From assembly GCA_943356485.1 (NCBI GenBank), contig CALRFD010000001.1, positions 1 through 55,074 of the forward strand: a stretch of DNA of 55,074 nucleotides, given 5' to 3'. The DNA is from Patescibacteria group bacterium (GTDB taxonomy: Bacteria; Patescibacteriota; Microgenomatia; Daviesbacterales; UBA10151). How positions within the stretch are numbered: position 1 is the stretch's first letter; each line of letters begins with the position of its first letter. The position numbers and the translations under genes are program-made. The notes beneath the pieces were generated by a model, which was given only the letters and a program-made list of their open reading frames with translations, was not told the DNA's origin and did not search any database. Of the stretch, positions 40,959 to 49,175 are shown piece after piece.

Positions 40959-42071
40959 ATGACTAAAAAATTAAGAAAATTAATAAGCTTTCAATCATAT
41001 TCTGGACAAGAAAAACCGATTCTAGAACATATTAAAAAAGACTTGGAAGACGCAAATATGGAACCCTTTTTCCAGGAGAGTAATTTAGTTGTAAAGCTAA
41101 CCGGGATAGATCAAACCCGGGCTTTTATTTTTAATGGGCATGTAGATGTTGTCGACATAGGTAATCCTGCTGACTGGGAACATAATCCTTGGGCTGGAGA
41201 AGTTAGTGATGGCAGGATATACGGAAGAGGTACATCTGATATGAAAGGCGGTGTTCTTGCTATTATGGAAACAGCAAAAGCTCTTCTCGCAAAAAAAACC
41301 TTACCTGTTGATATTTGGTTCACCTTTGTTGCAGAAGAGGAAACGAATGGAGCAGGGACTAAACAATTTGTGGAATGGTTTAAATCTCAAGGATATATGA
41401 ATAAATATCAAAAGATAGCATCTGTTTTTGCAGAACCAACGAGTTTGAACACAGTTGAATATGGACATAGAGGTAATTTTTTCATAAAAGCAGAAAAAAA
41501 AGGAGCATCTGGACATTCATCCAGGCCAAAAGAAATAAACCCCCATGCAATTATTGAAATAAGTCATTTCATTGCTGATTTGGAAGAAGAATCCTTAAGA
41601 TGGCAGGAAGAGTTTAAAAAATCCCACTTCGCTCCCCCAACCATCACACCTACTGCGATAGAAGGACAATCTAAATCCCCAAACAAAACTTCCGATACCT
41701 GTATAGTTCATTTTGACCTAAGAACTATCCCCGGATTTCATCAAGAAGCTTATAACCGTATTAAAAAATTAGCAGATAAAAGAACAATTAAAATTTCCTT
41801 ACTTTATCCTGCAACCCCAATTGGATATACCGACCCTAATGCAAAAATAGTTAAAGTATTCAGGCAAGTAATACCCGGGGTAAAAACAGAAGTAACTGAT
41901 GTCTCAACTGATCTAGGGTTTTTTACAGAGGCAGGCATTGACGGAGTCATTTTCGGACCGGGAGATACGGCACAAGCTCACACAACGAACGAATCAGCAG
42001 ATATCAGTCAGATCACTTCTGCTCCTCATATCTATGAAAAAATTTATCTGGCCTGGGCTAACTCAGATTGA
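40959..42071 (+). CDS. M20-family deacylase, ArgE/DapE-like
   Basis: This zinc-dependent amidohydrolase has the metal site His in FNGHVDVVD, bridging Asp in GRGTSDMKGG, the catalytic Glu pair in FVAEEETNGAG, Glu in AEPTSLNTVEYGHRGNF and the dimer-domain motif GASGHSSRP. M20 relatives remove acetyl or succinyl groups from ornithine, citrulline or diaminopimelate. It is the only such enzyme in the window and is needed if argF' uses acyl-ornithine, so it is a candidate N-acyl-citrulline deacylase. 370 residues. Confidence 0.8.
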   Translation: MTKKLRKLISFQSYSGQEKPILEHIKKDLEDANMEPFFQESNLVVKLTGIDQTRAFIFNGHVDVVDIGNPADWEHNPWAGEVSDGRIYGRGTSDMKGGVLAIMETAKALLAKKTLPVDIWFTFVAEEETNGAGTKQFVEWFKSQGYMNKYQKIASVFAEPTSLNTVEYGHRGNFFIKAEKKGASGHSSRPKEINPHAIIEISHFIADLEEESLRWQEEFKKSHFAPPTITPTAIEGQSKSPNKTSDTCIVHFDLRTIPGFHQEAYNRIKKLADKRTIKISLLYPATPIGYTDPNAKIVKVFRQVIPGVKTEVTDVSTDLGFFTEAGIDGVIFGPGDTAQAHTTNESADISQITSAPHIYEKIYLAWANSD

Positions 42072-42097
42072 ACCTTGAAAATGAAGTTTTTTTGGTG

Positions 42098-42105
42098 TAT
42101 ATAAT
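42098..42105 (+). promoter_or_regulatory. -10 region of the 42115 orphan
   Basis: TATATAAT at 42098-42105, with TTGAAA at 42075-42080 17 bases before the TATATA. The start codon follows 9 bases after the box, again leaderless. Confidence 0.55.
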
Positions 42106-42114
42106 ATTTTTACT

Positions 42115-42591
42115 ATGGCAGCAACAGAAAGAGTTATCGTATTTGGCGACACAACAGGAATAAAACCTAAGGATATACAGACAATTCTTGAGGCCACGCA
42201 TCCAACGCTAGTTGGAATCTATCCCCGCCATGATGAACAGCTAGATGATACAGTATTAACGGAAGAAGCAGAACAAACATTAATTAATGCCGGAATACCA
42301 AATCCGCCTCATCCAGTCATATGTAGCTCAACGGAAGAGCTAATCTCGAATATGGCAGGACAATTACCTGCTAACAATCAATCGCAACTATATATCGTTG
42401 ACCGTCAACCAAACCTTCTTATAGAAGGTATCCGAAAAAGTCCAGAAAAAGATCTTTTTAGATCAGCAACCTTACTCGCATTACCTCCTGCTAACCATAT
42501 TGATTATACTGACCCGGAAACAGGCGTAAGGGTTGTTTCTTTCCCGGACACGCCTTACCGCTTCCCAACCCACCCTACTCCCGATTCGTAA
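42115..42591 (+). CDS. Hypothetical protein, 158 residues
   Basis: No family is recognised. It begins MAATERVIVFGDTTGIKPKD, with alternating hydrophobic strands and helices suggesting a small Rossmann-like or phosphatase-like fold. The last 30 residues are Pro-rich (FPDTPYRFPTHPTPD). It precedes the T-box leader but has its own promoter and is likely a separate unit. Confidence 0.5.
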   Translation: MAATERVIVFGDTTGIKPKDIQTILEATHPTLVGIYPRHDEQLDDTVLTEEAEQTLINAGIPNPPHPVICSSTEELISNMAGQLPANNQSQLYIVDRQPNLLIEGIRKSPEKDLFRSATLLALPPANHIDYTDPETGVRVVSFPDTPYRFPTHPTPDS

Positions 42592-42594
42592 CAT

Positions 42595-42624
42595 TTGACA
42601 AATCTTTGAATTTAATGTTATATT
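42595..42624 (+). promoter_or_regulatory. Promoter of the argC operon leader
   Basis: TTGACA (42595-42600), 17-base spacer and TTATAT (42618-42623), or TATATT with spacer 18. Transcription would start near 42630, just before the T-box element. Confidence 0.7.
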
Positions 42625-42635
42625 GTCATTTGATA

Positions 42636-42850
42636 TTTTTGATTAGCGTTGATGGAGAAAGGTACTAACCCTCGAGCTCCGAAGCTAGCTTCCGAAGAAA
42701 TCCAGGTGGAAAGTAAGAAGCATTAATTGAGTCAATCGATTTTTTAAAGATTAAACGATTGAAAAGAAGCGTGGCACCACGGACTAAACCCGTCGCTTCC
42801 TATAATTCATCAATGCAATTAGTTGAATTCGTAGGAAAGGACGGTTTTTT
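42636..42850 (+). promoter_or_regulatory. T-box riboswitch upstream of the argC-argD-argB operon
   Basis: The leader has the T-box order of parts. Stem I is closed by GTTGATG (42648-42654) with CATTAAT (42721-42727). Stem III is TCAATCG (42732-42738) with CGATTGA (42756-42762). The T-box core is AGCGTGGCACCACGG (42768-42782); the bulge UGGC could pair with a tRNA ending GCCA. The competing terminator runs from 42790 to 42844 and is followed by six T (42845-42850). Uncharged tRNA would stabilise the antiterminator and switch on the operon. The specifier is not clear; see findings. Confidence 0.88.
42790..42850 (+). terminator. T-box terminator
   Basis: CCGTC pairs with GACGG (42840-42844), TTCCTA with TAGGAA and ATTCA with TGAAT inside, followed by TTTTTT. 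It shares the CCGTCGCT strand with the antiterminator, as the T-box mechanism requires. Confidence 0.88.
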
Positions 42851-42888
42851 ATTGCGTAAATGACAAATTTACTGATTGGAAAACACAA

Positions 42889-43932
42889 ATGGAAAAATCA
42901 ATTAAACTGGATAAAATAGGTTCTGTTTTGAAAAATTTGCCACCTGCATTAAACGTAAGAATAACTGATAAAATTCTTGCTTTAGACGGCGAGGTGCTTG
43001 TTGTAAAAGCGCTCAAATCTCAAAAAAAATACGGTGAGATTGAATTAACTAACGGTCAACTGTCAAAAATTAAGAAGGGCGATGTAATTGCAGGAGTATT
43101 AGGTCAAAGAAAAGCGCTAGAAGGTATTGTTGGAACTGTTCCTAAAAACATTAAGGTAAATGATATTATTCATATTCTTAACTTAGGTGGCGTATTAGGT
43201 ATAGCAGAGTCCTGGAATCCTGATTTTATTGACACCCCTTTACCAGTTCAGGTTATGGGAGCAATTATTAAGGACACATCTACACTTAATATTCGATCAT
43301 TTTCACTAAAACCCGAAGCCAAACTTCACAAAAGTGTTCCAATAATCTTAATCCTGGGAACTTCTATGGGGGTCGGCAAAACCACTCTTGTAAAAGAGGT
43401 TGTAAATTTATTAGCAAAGGAGAAAAAACTTAAAGTAGCTGCAGGCAAACTTACAGGTGTAGCTGCAAAAAGAGATCTGCAGGCAATGAAAAATGCCGGA
43501 GCTTTTTCTGTATTAAGCTTTCTGGATGTAGGCCTGGTATCAACAATTACTAATAAAGACGCAGTCATTACCGCAGCAAATACCGTACTTAATACGTTAA
43601 ACAAAGAAAAACCGGAGTTCATCGTCATAGAACTTGGGGATAGCGTCATCGGCTGGTATAACGTTGATACATTATTAAAAAATAAAGAATTCACCAAACA
43701 TGTATCATTTATCATCGGCTGCGCCAACGATTTAGTAGGCGCCAGCGGCTTACATGAAATCTTGAAAAAAATGGGATTAAAGATTGATTTTCTTGCAGGT
43801 CCTGTTGCCAACAATACCGCCGGTACTGACTATTTAGAACAAGTTTTGAAAATACCCTGTCAGGATCTAAGATATGGCCATGAAAAGCTAGTTGCGGCAC
43901 TTATTAAAAAGGAGGTTTTAAACCATGATTAA
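42889..43932 (+). CDS. P-loop protein heading the arginine operon (DUF1611/MobB-like)
   Basis: This 347-residue protein has a Walker A motif GTSMGVGKT (157-165), a Walker B-like FIVIELGD, and a P-loop NTPase body from about 150 to 347. The first 145 residues look like a small beta-rich domain (ALDGEVLVVKALKSQKKYGE). It is the first gene of the T-box operon, and its last 8 bases overlap argC. It takes the place where an N-acylglutamate synthase would be expected. Resemblance to the DUF1611 family, one member of which (DgcN) is reported to acetylate D-glutamate, is suggestive but only by motif. Confidence 0.6.
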   Translation: MEKSIKLDKIGSVLKNLPPALNVRITDKILALDGEVLVVKALKSQKKYGEIELTNGQLSKIKKGDVIAGVLGQRKALEGIVGTVPKNIKVNDIIHILNLGGVLGIAESWNPDFIDTPLPVQVMGAIIKDTSTLNIRSFSLKPEAKLHKSVPIILILGTSMGVGKTTLVKEVVNLLAKEKKLKVAAGKLTGVAAKRDLQAMKNAGAFSVLSFLDVGLVSTITNKDAVITAANTVLNTLNKEKPEFIVIELGDSVIGWYNVDTLLKNKEFTKHVSFIIGCANDLVGASGLHEILKKMGLKIDFLAGPVANNTAGTDYLEQVLKIPCQDLRYGHEKLVAALIKKEVLNHD

Positions 43933-44944
43933 AGCAGCAATCATTGGCGGTTCAGGTTATGTTGGAGGCGAGCTAATCCGATTACTTCACTTTCATCCAG
44001 AGATTAAACTTATTGCTGTTACATCCAAGTCGCATGCTGGAGAAAACATCAGTGATATCCACAAAAATTTGTTTCATATAGTAGACCTGAAATTTCAGGA
44101 AGAGAATATTGCAAGTATAGCAAAGGAGGCCGATGTTATCTTCTTCGCTCTCCCCCATGGTACAACTATGGCAAAAATGAAGGATATTGATTTTAAGAAA
44201 ACTAAAGTAATCGATCTGGGAGCAGATTTCCGACTCAAAGATAGCACTATATTCAAAAAAGCCTACGGGATCAAACATACTGCATTAAAATTGCTCCCGT
44301 CTGCAGTCTATGGTTTGACTGAGTGGCATCACGAAGAAATTGCAAAAGCAAAGCTTGTTGCTTGTCCAGGGTGTTTTCCTACCGGAGCAATTCTTGCTCT
44401 GATGCCACTGGCAAAAGCAGGTTTAATCACAAATACCGTAATTATTGACTCAAAAACAGGATCATCAGGCTCAGGGGTTAAACCATCAGAGAAAACACAC
44501 CATCCTGAACGGGCTGAAAATATAAGTGCATATAATCTTTTTACCCACCGACATCAGTGGGAAATAATGCAGGAAATAAAAAATGAGGCTAAAGATGCTG
44601 ACATTGTATTTGCTGCTCATTCTATTCCGATAAAACGGGGAATTTTTACTACAGCATACGTCCTTCTTAAAAAGAATATGACCGAACAATACATTAAAAA
44701 AATATATGAAAGTGCATATAAGGATAAACCCTTCATTAGGCTGGTCGAGAGTGCCCATTGTTCGGTAGTAGCCGGGACAAATTATTGTGATATAGCAATA
44801 AGCGTTAAGGATAATAAAGTTATTATTACCTCTGCAATTGATAATTTAGTTAAAGGCGCTGCCGGACAGGCTGTACAAAATATGAACATTATGTTTAATT
44901 TTCCGCAAATAACAGGTTTAAGTTTTCCCGGCATGCACCCCTAG
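43925..44944 (+). CDS. argC: N-acetyl-gamma-glutamyl-phosphate reductase
   Basis: ArgC reduces the acylglutamyl phosphate to the semialdehyde using NADPH. Its 339 residues have the dinucleotide motif GGSGYVGGELIRLL and the catalytic Cys150 in VACPGCFPTGA. A strong ribosome site AAGGAGG lies 8 bases before the ATG, inside the end of the P-loop gene. Downstream argD follows after 9 bases. Confidence 0.96.
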   Translation: MIKAAIIGGSGYVGGELIRLLHFHPEIKLIAVTSKSHAGENISDIHKNLFHIVDLKFQEENIASIAKEADVIFFALPHGTTMAKMKDIDFKKTKVIDLGADFRLKDSTIFKKAYGIKHTALKLLPSAVYGLTEWHHEEIAKAKLVACPGCFPTGAILALMPLAKAGLITNTVIIDSKTGSSGSGVKPSEKTHHPERAENISAYNLFTHRHQWEIMQEIKNEAKDADIVFAAHSIPIKRGIFTTAYVLLKKNMTEQYIKKIYESAYKDKPFIRLVESAHCSVVAGTNYCDIAISVKDNKVIITSAIDNLVKGAAGQAVQNMNIMFNFPQITGLSFPGMHP

Positions 44945-44953
44945 AAAGAAGCT

Positions 44954-46123
44954 ATGAACATTATTTCTTTAGAAAATAAATATCAATTACCCACCTATAC
45001 AAAGTTACCTCTTATCATTACCAAAGGAAAAGGAGCCTACATCTGGGATCAAGCAGGCAAAAAGTATCTTGATTTTTATGGTGGACACGCAGTGGCTCTT
45101 ATTGGACATTGCCATCCCAAAATTATAGATGCAGTAAATAAGCAAATAAATAAATTAATCTTTTACTCAAATGTTGTTTATAACGATCAGCGTGCCCTAA
45201 CTGCGAAAAAATTAATTGATCTCTCGCCAAATCAATTTGCTTCTGTTTTTTTCTGTAATTCAGGCACTGAAGCAAATGAAACAGCAATCAAACTTGCTAA
45301 AAAATATACCGGCAGAGATGAGGTCATATCTTTTATCGGTTCATTTCACGGCAGAACACTTGGCTCCCTTAGCGTCACAGGAAATGAGAAATATAAAAAA
45401 CATATCGGTTCGTTAATGCCAAATGTCAAATTTGCAACTTTTGGCGATATTGAAAGCGTAAAGAACCTTATTTCAAATCAAACAGCGGCAATTATTCTTG
45501 AGCCAATTCAAAGTATAGCAGGAGTCAATGAGGCAGAGGCTGCCTTTTACAAACAACTTGGTAAACTAGCCAAAAGTAAAAAAGTTGTTCTTATTTTTGA
45601 TGAAATACAAACCGGTTTAGGCAGAACTGGAAAGATCTTTTTTAGCGAACTTATTGGTGTTTCTCCAGATATCATAACCCTGGCAAAAGGGCTTGCCGGA
45701 GGCCTTCCCGCAGGAGCAGTTTTGGTTAGTAAAGATATCACCAAAAGCGTCCAAGTTGATGACCAAGGCTCTACTTTTGGCGGCGGACCGGTTATTTGTG
45801 CCGCGATTTCTGCCACGCTTGATGTTATCAAAAAAGAAGGACTAGTAAAAAATGCCAATAGATACGGAGACATCTTAACTCAGAAAATAACCGGTATTAA
45901 ACATGTGACATCTGTGACCGGTAAGGGTTTATTATTAGGCATTGTTTTAGATGTACCCGCACTGCAAGTACAAACAATGCTGCTAAAAAAGGGCGTTATT
46001 ACCGGAACTTCTGCAAACAAGAATGTTCTTAGAATAATTCCGCCAATTACTATTACCAGTAAAGAAGTTTATTTATTTATTAAACAGCTCAAACAGGTAT
46101 TAGAACAAGGTACTTATGAATAA
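44954..46123 (+). CDS. argD: Acylornithine aminotransferase
   Basis: This fold-type I PLP enzyme moves an amino group from glutamate to the acyl semialdehyde. It has 389 residues with SGTEANETAIKLAKK, the cofactor Asp in FDEIQTGLGRTGK and the Schiff-base Lys245 in TLAKGLAGGLPAGAV. It overlaps argB by 8 bp. Members of the family also work on succinylated substrates, so it fits either acyl group. Confidence 0.95.
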   Translation: MNIISLENKYQLPTYTKLPLIITKGKGAYIWDQAGKKYLDFYGGHAVALIGHCHPKIIDAVNKQINKLIFYSNVVYNDQRALTAKKLIDLSPNQFASVFFCNSGTEANETAIKLAKKYTGRDEVISFIGSFHGRTLGSLSVTGNEKYKKHIGSLMPNVKFATFGDIESVKNLISNQTAAIILEPIQSIAGVNEAEAAFYKQLGKLAKSKKVVLIFDEIQTGLGRTGKIFFSELIGVSPDIITLAKGLAGGLPAGAVLVSKDITKSVQVDDQGSTFGGGPVICAAISATLDVIKKEGLVKNANRYGDILTQKITGIKHVTSVTGKGLLLGIVLDVPALQVQTMLLKKGVITGTSANKNVLRIIPPITITSKEVYLFIKQLKQVLEQGTYE

Positions 46124-46910
46124 TCTGTATATCATAAAATGTGGTGGACATTTTGTCGGAGAAAAACCGTGGATAACACCGTTTCTCTCTGCAGTTAAAA
46201 AACTCGTGGAAGAAGGGTCTTTTATCGTTATTGTCCATGGCGGTGGCCCACAAGCTGATGATTTGGCTCGTAAACTTAAAGTTCCTGTCAAGAAAATAAA
46301 AGGCAGAAGAGTGACTGATTTAGATACACTACAAATTGTTAAGATGACATATGCTGGACTAATCAATACTGACTTAGTCGCGTTATGTGTTGGATCGGGA
46401 ATTGCGGCTATTGGGATCTCCGGGGTAAACAGTAAGCTTGCTGAAGTAGTCAAGCGTCCAAAAAAACTTGGTATTGATTTTGGTTATGTGGGAGATATTA
46501 AGAATATTAATAAAAAACTATTACAGTTACTTCTGGAAAATGGCTATGTTCCAATTATTTCCAGCCTAGGAGTAGATAAATCCGGGCAGGTTTTCAATAT
46601 TAATGCTGATGGTTTGGCTGTACATATCGCCTCTTCTCTACAAGCTAAGAAGCTTATTTTCATTTCAGACGTAGAAGGAGTAAAAGAGGACAAAACACAG
46701 GGAAAGTTCTTACGAAACCTAACTCTTAGTAAGGCAAAAGAATTAATTTCTAAAGGAATTATTAGCGGTGGAATGATCCCAAAAATAGAAAATTCCTATC
46801 TGGCTTTAGAAAAAGGTATAAAGAAAGTACAAATTTTGGGTCCTTTGAAAACTCAAACGCAGTGGAAAAAGGCAATCTTAAACCATATGTTTGGGACTGT
46901 AATTGCTTAA
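46116..46910 (+). CDS. argB: N-acylglutamate kinase
   Basis: ArgB phosphorylates N-acylglutamate, the second step of the pathway. The 264 residues have the amino-acid kinase pattern: IIKCGGHFV, IVHGGGPQADDLARKL, GRRVTDLDTLQIV, and the late INADGLAVHIASSLQA and GGMIPKI. It lacks the N-terminal helix of arginine-feedback-inhibited kinases, so feedback inhibition is not expected. The 3' end overlaps the convergent ornithine cyclodeaminase gene by 33 bp. Confidence 0.94.
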   Translation: MNNLYIIKCGGHFVGEKPWITPFLSAVKKLVEEGSFIVIVHGGGPQADDLARKLKVPVKKIKGRRVTDLDTLQIVKMTYAGLINTDLVALCVGSGIAAIGISGVNSKLAEVVKRPKKLGIDFGYVGDIKNINKKLLQLLLENGYVPIISSLGVDKSGQVFNINADGLAVHIASSLQAKKLIFISDVEGVKEDKTQGKFLRNLTLSKAKELISKGIISGGMIPKIENSYLALEKGIKKVQILGPLKTQTQWKKAILNHMFGTVIA

Positions 46911-48011
46911 GATCCTTTCCTCTAAACCTAAACTTCCATTCGTCAGAAAATTAGGCGAAGCTTGCTTACCCAATTCATTTGTCAGTAGCGATAGAAAATC
47001 TCTAGCGTTTGCAATTACCGGATAAGCCTGGCTTGTTCCTCTATCAACCAACTTCATGACAGTAAATTCTTCCTGATCAACACAAATTATGGGTACTGAC
47101 CTTACCTCATCACCAACCGTCCTATAAGTTGGAGTCATATTCCCGGCAGCAATGGAGTGCAGCGCTGTTGCTAACATCACAACGCAGGATCCATCGATAA
47201 TTTGAGCCCGCATTGCATCTTGAGACTTAAGACTATCTGTAATAGTATCCGGCAATGGCCCATCATCTCTTATTGAACCTGCCAGAACAAAGGGAATATT
47301 ATTACGGACACATTCATACATAATCCCTCTATTTATTAACCCTGCTTCTACAACCTGTTTAACAGAGCCGTAAGTCCGCACAGTATTAATGGCTTCTAAG
47401 TGTTTCCTGTGCCCATTTGGAACGGATCTAGAATCATCTCCCAAACCCAGACTTGTTCCATACATTGCATGTTCAATATCATGGGCTGCCAAAGCATTAC
47501 CTGCCAACAACGACCCTACATATCCTTGTCTGATTAGCCATTCCATGCTTTCAATACCGCCAGCATGCACTACTGCCGGTCCAACTACCCAGATAATTTT
47601 TCCATCCCCATCTCTGGCTTCTCTTAATATATTTGCTAAACGGCTATAATCAACTCTTCTTTCCCTGCTGACCTCATTTGTCATAAAGCCAAATTGCCCT
47701 TTTCTCTCCAGGGCTTTTTCTATACTAGTAACATATATTCCCTCACTACCATCTTCACTGCTTCCAAGTACAACTCTGTCCCTTTCCTCAAGTTTATTCA
47801 TCTCAACAACCTGCAAATTTTTTGATCCTTGTCTTACCACTCCATCCATCCGCGATTGCATTGGTAAACGCCATTCTCCATTAGAATAAAAAAACTCTAT
47901 TTGATTAGTGGTTAAATAAGCATCACTGGGGGCACAACCTATTTTCGTAACTTCACCTACCCTGACTTCTCTTTGAGGAACAAATGTCGGTTCTAACTCA
48001 GATATTTTCAT
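46878..48011 (-). CDS. Archaeal-type ornithine cyclodeaminase (LOR/SDH domain, TIGR00300-like)
   Basis: The 377-residue protein reads GPAVVHAGGIESMEWLIRQG, then LLAGNALAAHDIEHAMYGTS and FVLAGSIRDDGPLPD. This corresponds to the LOR/SDH domain of archaeal ornithine cyclodeaminase and to the C-terminal half of cyanobacterial AgrE/ArgZ. The reaction converts ornithine to proline plus ammonia. It is unrelated to the mu-crystallin-type cyclodeaminase. The ATG at 48011 is used; a TTG 21 bases upstream is possible. Its promoter faces that of the CtlX-like gene. Confidence 0.75.
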   Translation of the reverse strand: MKISELEPTFVPQREVRVGEVTKIGCAPSDAYLTTNQIEFFYSNGEWRLPMQSRMDGVVRQGSKNLQVVEMNKLEERDRVVLGSSEDGSEGIYVTSIEKALERKGQFGFMTNEVSRERRVDYSRLANILREARDGDGKIIWVVGPAVVHAGGIESMEWLIRQGYVGSLLAGNALAAHDIEHAMYGTSLGLGDDSRSVPNGHRKHLEAINTVRTYGSVKQVVEAGLINRGIMYECVRNNIPFVLAGSIRDDGPLPDTITDSLKSQDAMRAQIIDGSCVVMLATALHSIAAGNMTPTYRTVGDEVRSVPIICVDQEEFTVMKLVDRGTSQAYPVIANARDFLSLLTNELGKQASPNFLTNGSLGLEERILSNYSPKHMV

Positions 48012-48031
48012 TTTTGAGTCGACTGACGCCA

Positions 48032-48060
48032 ATACTATCTAAAACTATTTTTATTGTCAA
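48032..48060 (-). promoter_or_regulatory. Promoter of the ornithine cyclodeaminase gene
   Basis: TTGACA (48060-48055), 17-base spacer, TAGTAT (48037-48032) on the minus strand, 20 bases before the ATG at 48011. Confidence 0.65.
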
Positions 48061-48141
48061 TGCCGCAATATTCAATATAATCATTGACAAACATTAAACC
48101 TGGATATAAGATCAGCTCAGAAGCTTAAAAAGTGCGGATAA

Positions 48142-48147
48142 TATAAT
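48142..48147 (+). promoter_or_regulatory. -10 box of the CtlX-like gene
   Basis: TATAAT, 9 bases before the ATG at 48157. A TTGACA occurs further upstream (about 48086) but with no good -10 at 17 bases. Confidence 0.5.
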
Positions 48148-48156
48148 TAGAGCAGT

Positions 48157-49125
48157 ATGGTAATAGAAACAAAATTATCAACTAAGCCTGTCCAAGTAAC
48201 CAATACGCTTTTGATGATAAGCCCTGATCAGTTTGGCTTTAATGATCAAACAGCCAGTACCAATACCTTCCAAAATGGAACTTCGGAAACAACAATAGCA
48301 GTTAAAGATAAAGCATTGGCGGAGTTTAATAATGTCGTAACTGCGCTTTCTGATAATGGAATGCAGGTAATAGTCTGCCCAAGCAGAACAGACGTTTCGA
48401 CCCCGGATGCGGTCTTCCCCAACAATTGGATATCATTTCATAAAGAAATTCCAAATTTTGACGTTGTTTTATACCCCATGCTAGCCCCAAACAGAAGGGC
48501 TGAAAGGCAATTTGAAAAGGTAAAAAGTTTAATACCCTGGATGGATATTGATCCTGAAAGAGTATTAGACTTGACTAGATTTGAAAATTCAGGCCAGTTT
48601 TTAGAAGGCACCGGAAGTTTGGTTTTTGACCGGGCTAATAAAGTCGTCTTCGCTCATGAATCACCCAGAACTTCGTATAATGTTTTAGATGCATTTTGCG
48701 AACAGACCGGTTATCGCCCGGTTAAATTCCACGCTTCTGATAAAGAAGGACGCCCCATATACCATACAAATGTAGTAATGAGCATTGGATCAGGTTTTTC
48801 AGTGGTCTGTCTTGAGTCCATAACAGATCGCAAGGAAAGAAAGAACGTAGAGTTTAACCTTAAGGATTTAGGGTTGGATATAATAGATATTAGCTTAGAC
48901 CAGCTAAATTCTTTTTGCGCAAATGTCCTGGAGGTAAAATCATCTAGCAACCAATCACATATATTAATGTCTGTTACAGCTTACGATGCTTTTACGCAAA
49001 AGCAAAGACGGCAACTAATGACTCCTGTAGGCAAACTTATTCCGGTTGATATAGAGACTATTGAAAAAGTTGGTGGTGGAAGTGCGCGCTGTATGGTAGC
49101 AGAAGTTTTTACAAATAAACAATAA
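48157..49125 (+). CDS. CtlX-type ADI-superfamily enzyme (probable citrulline hydrolase)
   Basis: This 322-residue protein matches the CtlX group: PDAVFPNNWISFH (83-95), VLYPMLAPNRRAER, FLEGTGSLVFDR with Glu150, His203 in YHTNVVMSIG, and nucleophile Cys312 in GGGSARCMVAE. In Francisella a related protein hydrolyses citrulline to ornithine, ammonia and carbon dioxide. Placed divergently from an ornithine cyclodeaminase, it could supply that enzyme. Alternatives are arginine deiminase or arginine dihydrolase activity. Confidence 0.7.
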   Translation: MVIETKLSTKPVQVTNTLLMISPDQFGFNDQTASTNTFQNGTSETTIAVKDKALAEFNNVVTALSDNGMQVIVCPSRTDVSTPDAVFPNNWISFHKEIPNFDVVLYPMLAPNRRAERQFEKVKSLIPWMDIDPERVLDLTRFENSGQFLEGTGSLVFDRANKVVFAHESPRTSYNVLDAFCEQTGYRPVKFHASDKEGRPIYHTNVVMSIGSGFSVVCLESITDRKERKNVEFNLKDLGLDIIDISLDQLNSFCANVLEVKSSSNQSHILMSVTAYDAFTQKQRRQLMTPVGKLIPVDIETIEKVGGGSARCMVAEVFTNKQ

Positions 49126-49175
49126 GCTCGTTGAAAATAGTGGGTGCAGAGTGTAATAATTAAGCCAAATTTATC

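Noticed and set aside
42705..42717. Reading GTA or AGT in GGTGGAAAGTAAG as the T-box specifier
   Set aside because: Both T-boxes share the strand, but neither codon fits arginine and the stem I loop cannot be folded surely by eye, so no specifier is claimed.
43326..43814. A 162-codon minus-strand frame inside the P-loop gene
   Set aside because: It is a shadow of the P-loop protein and lacks any start signal.
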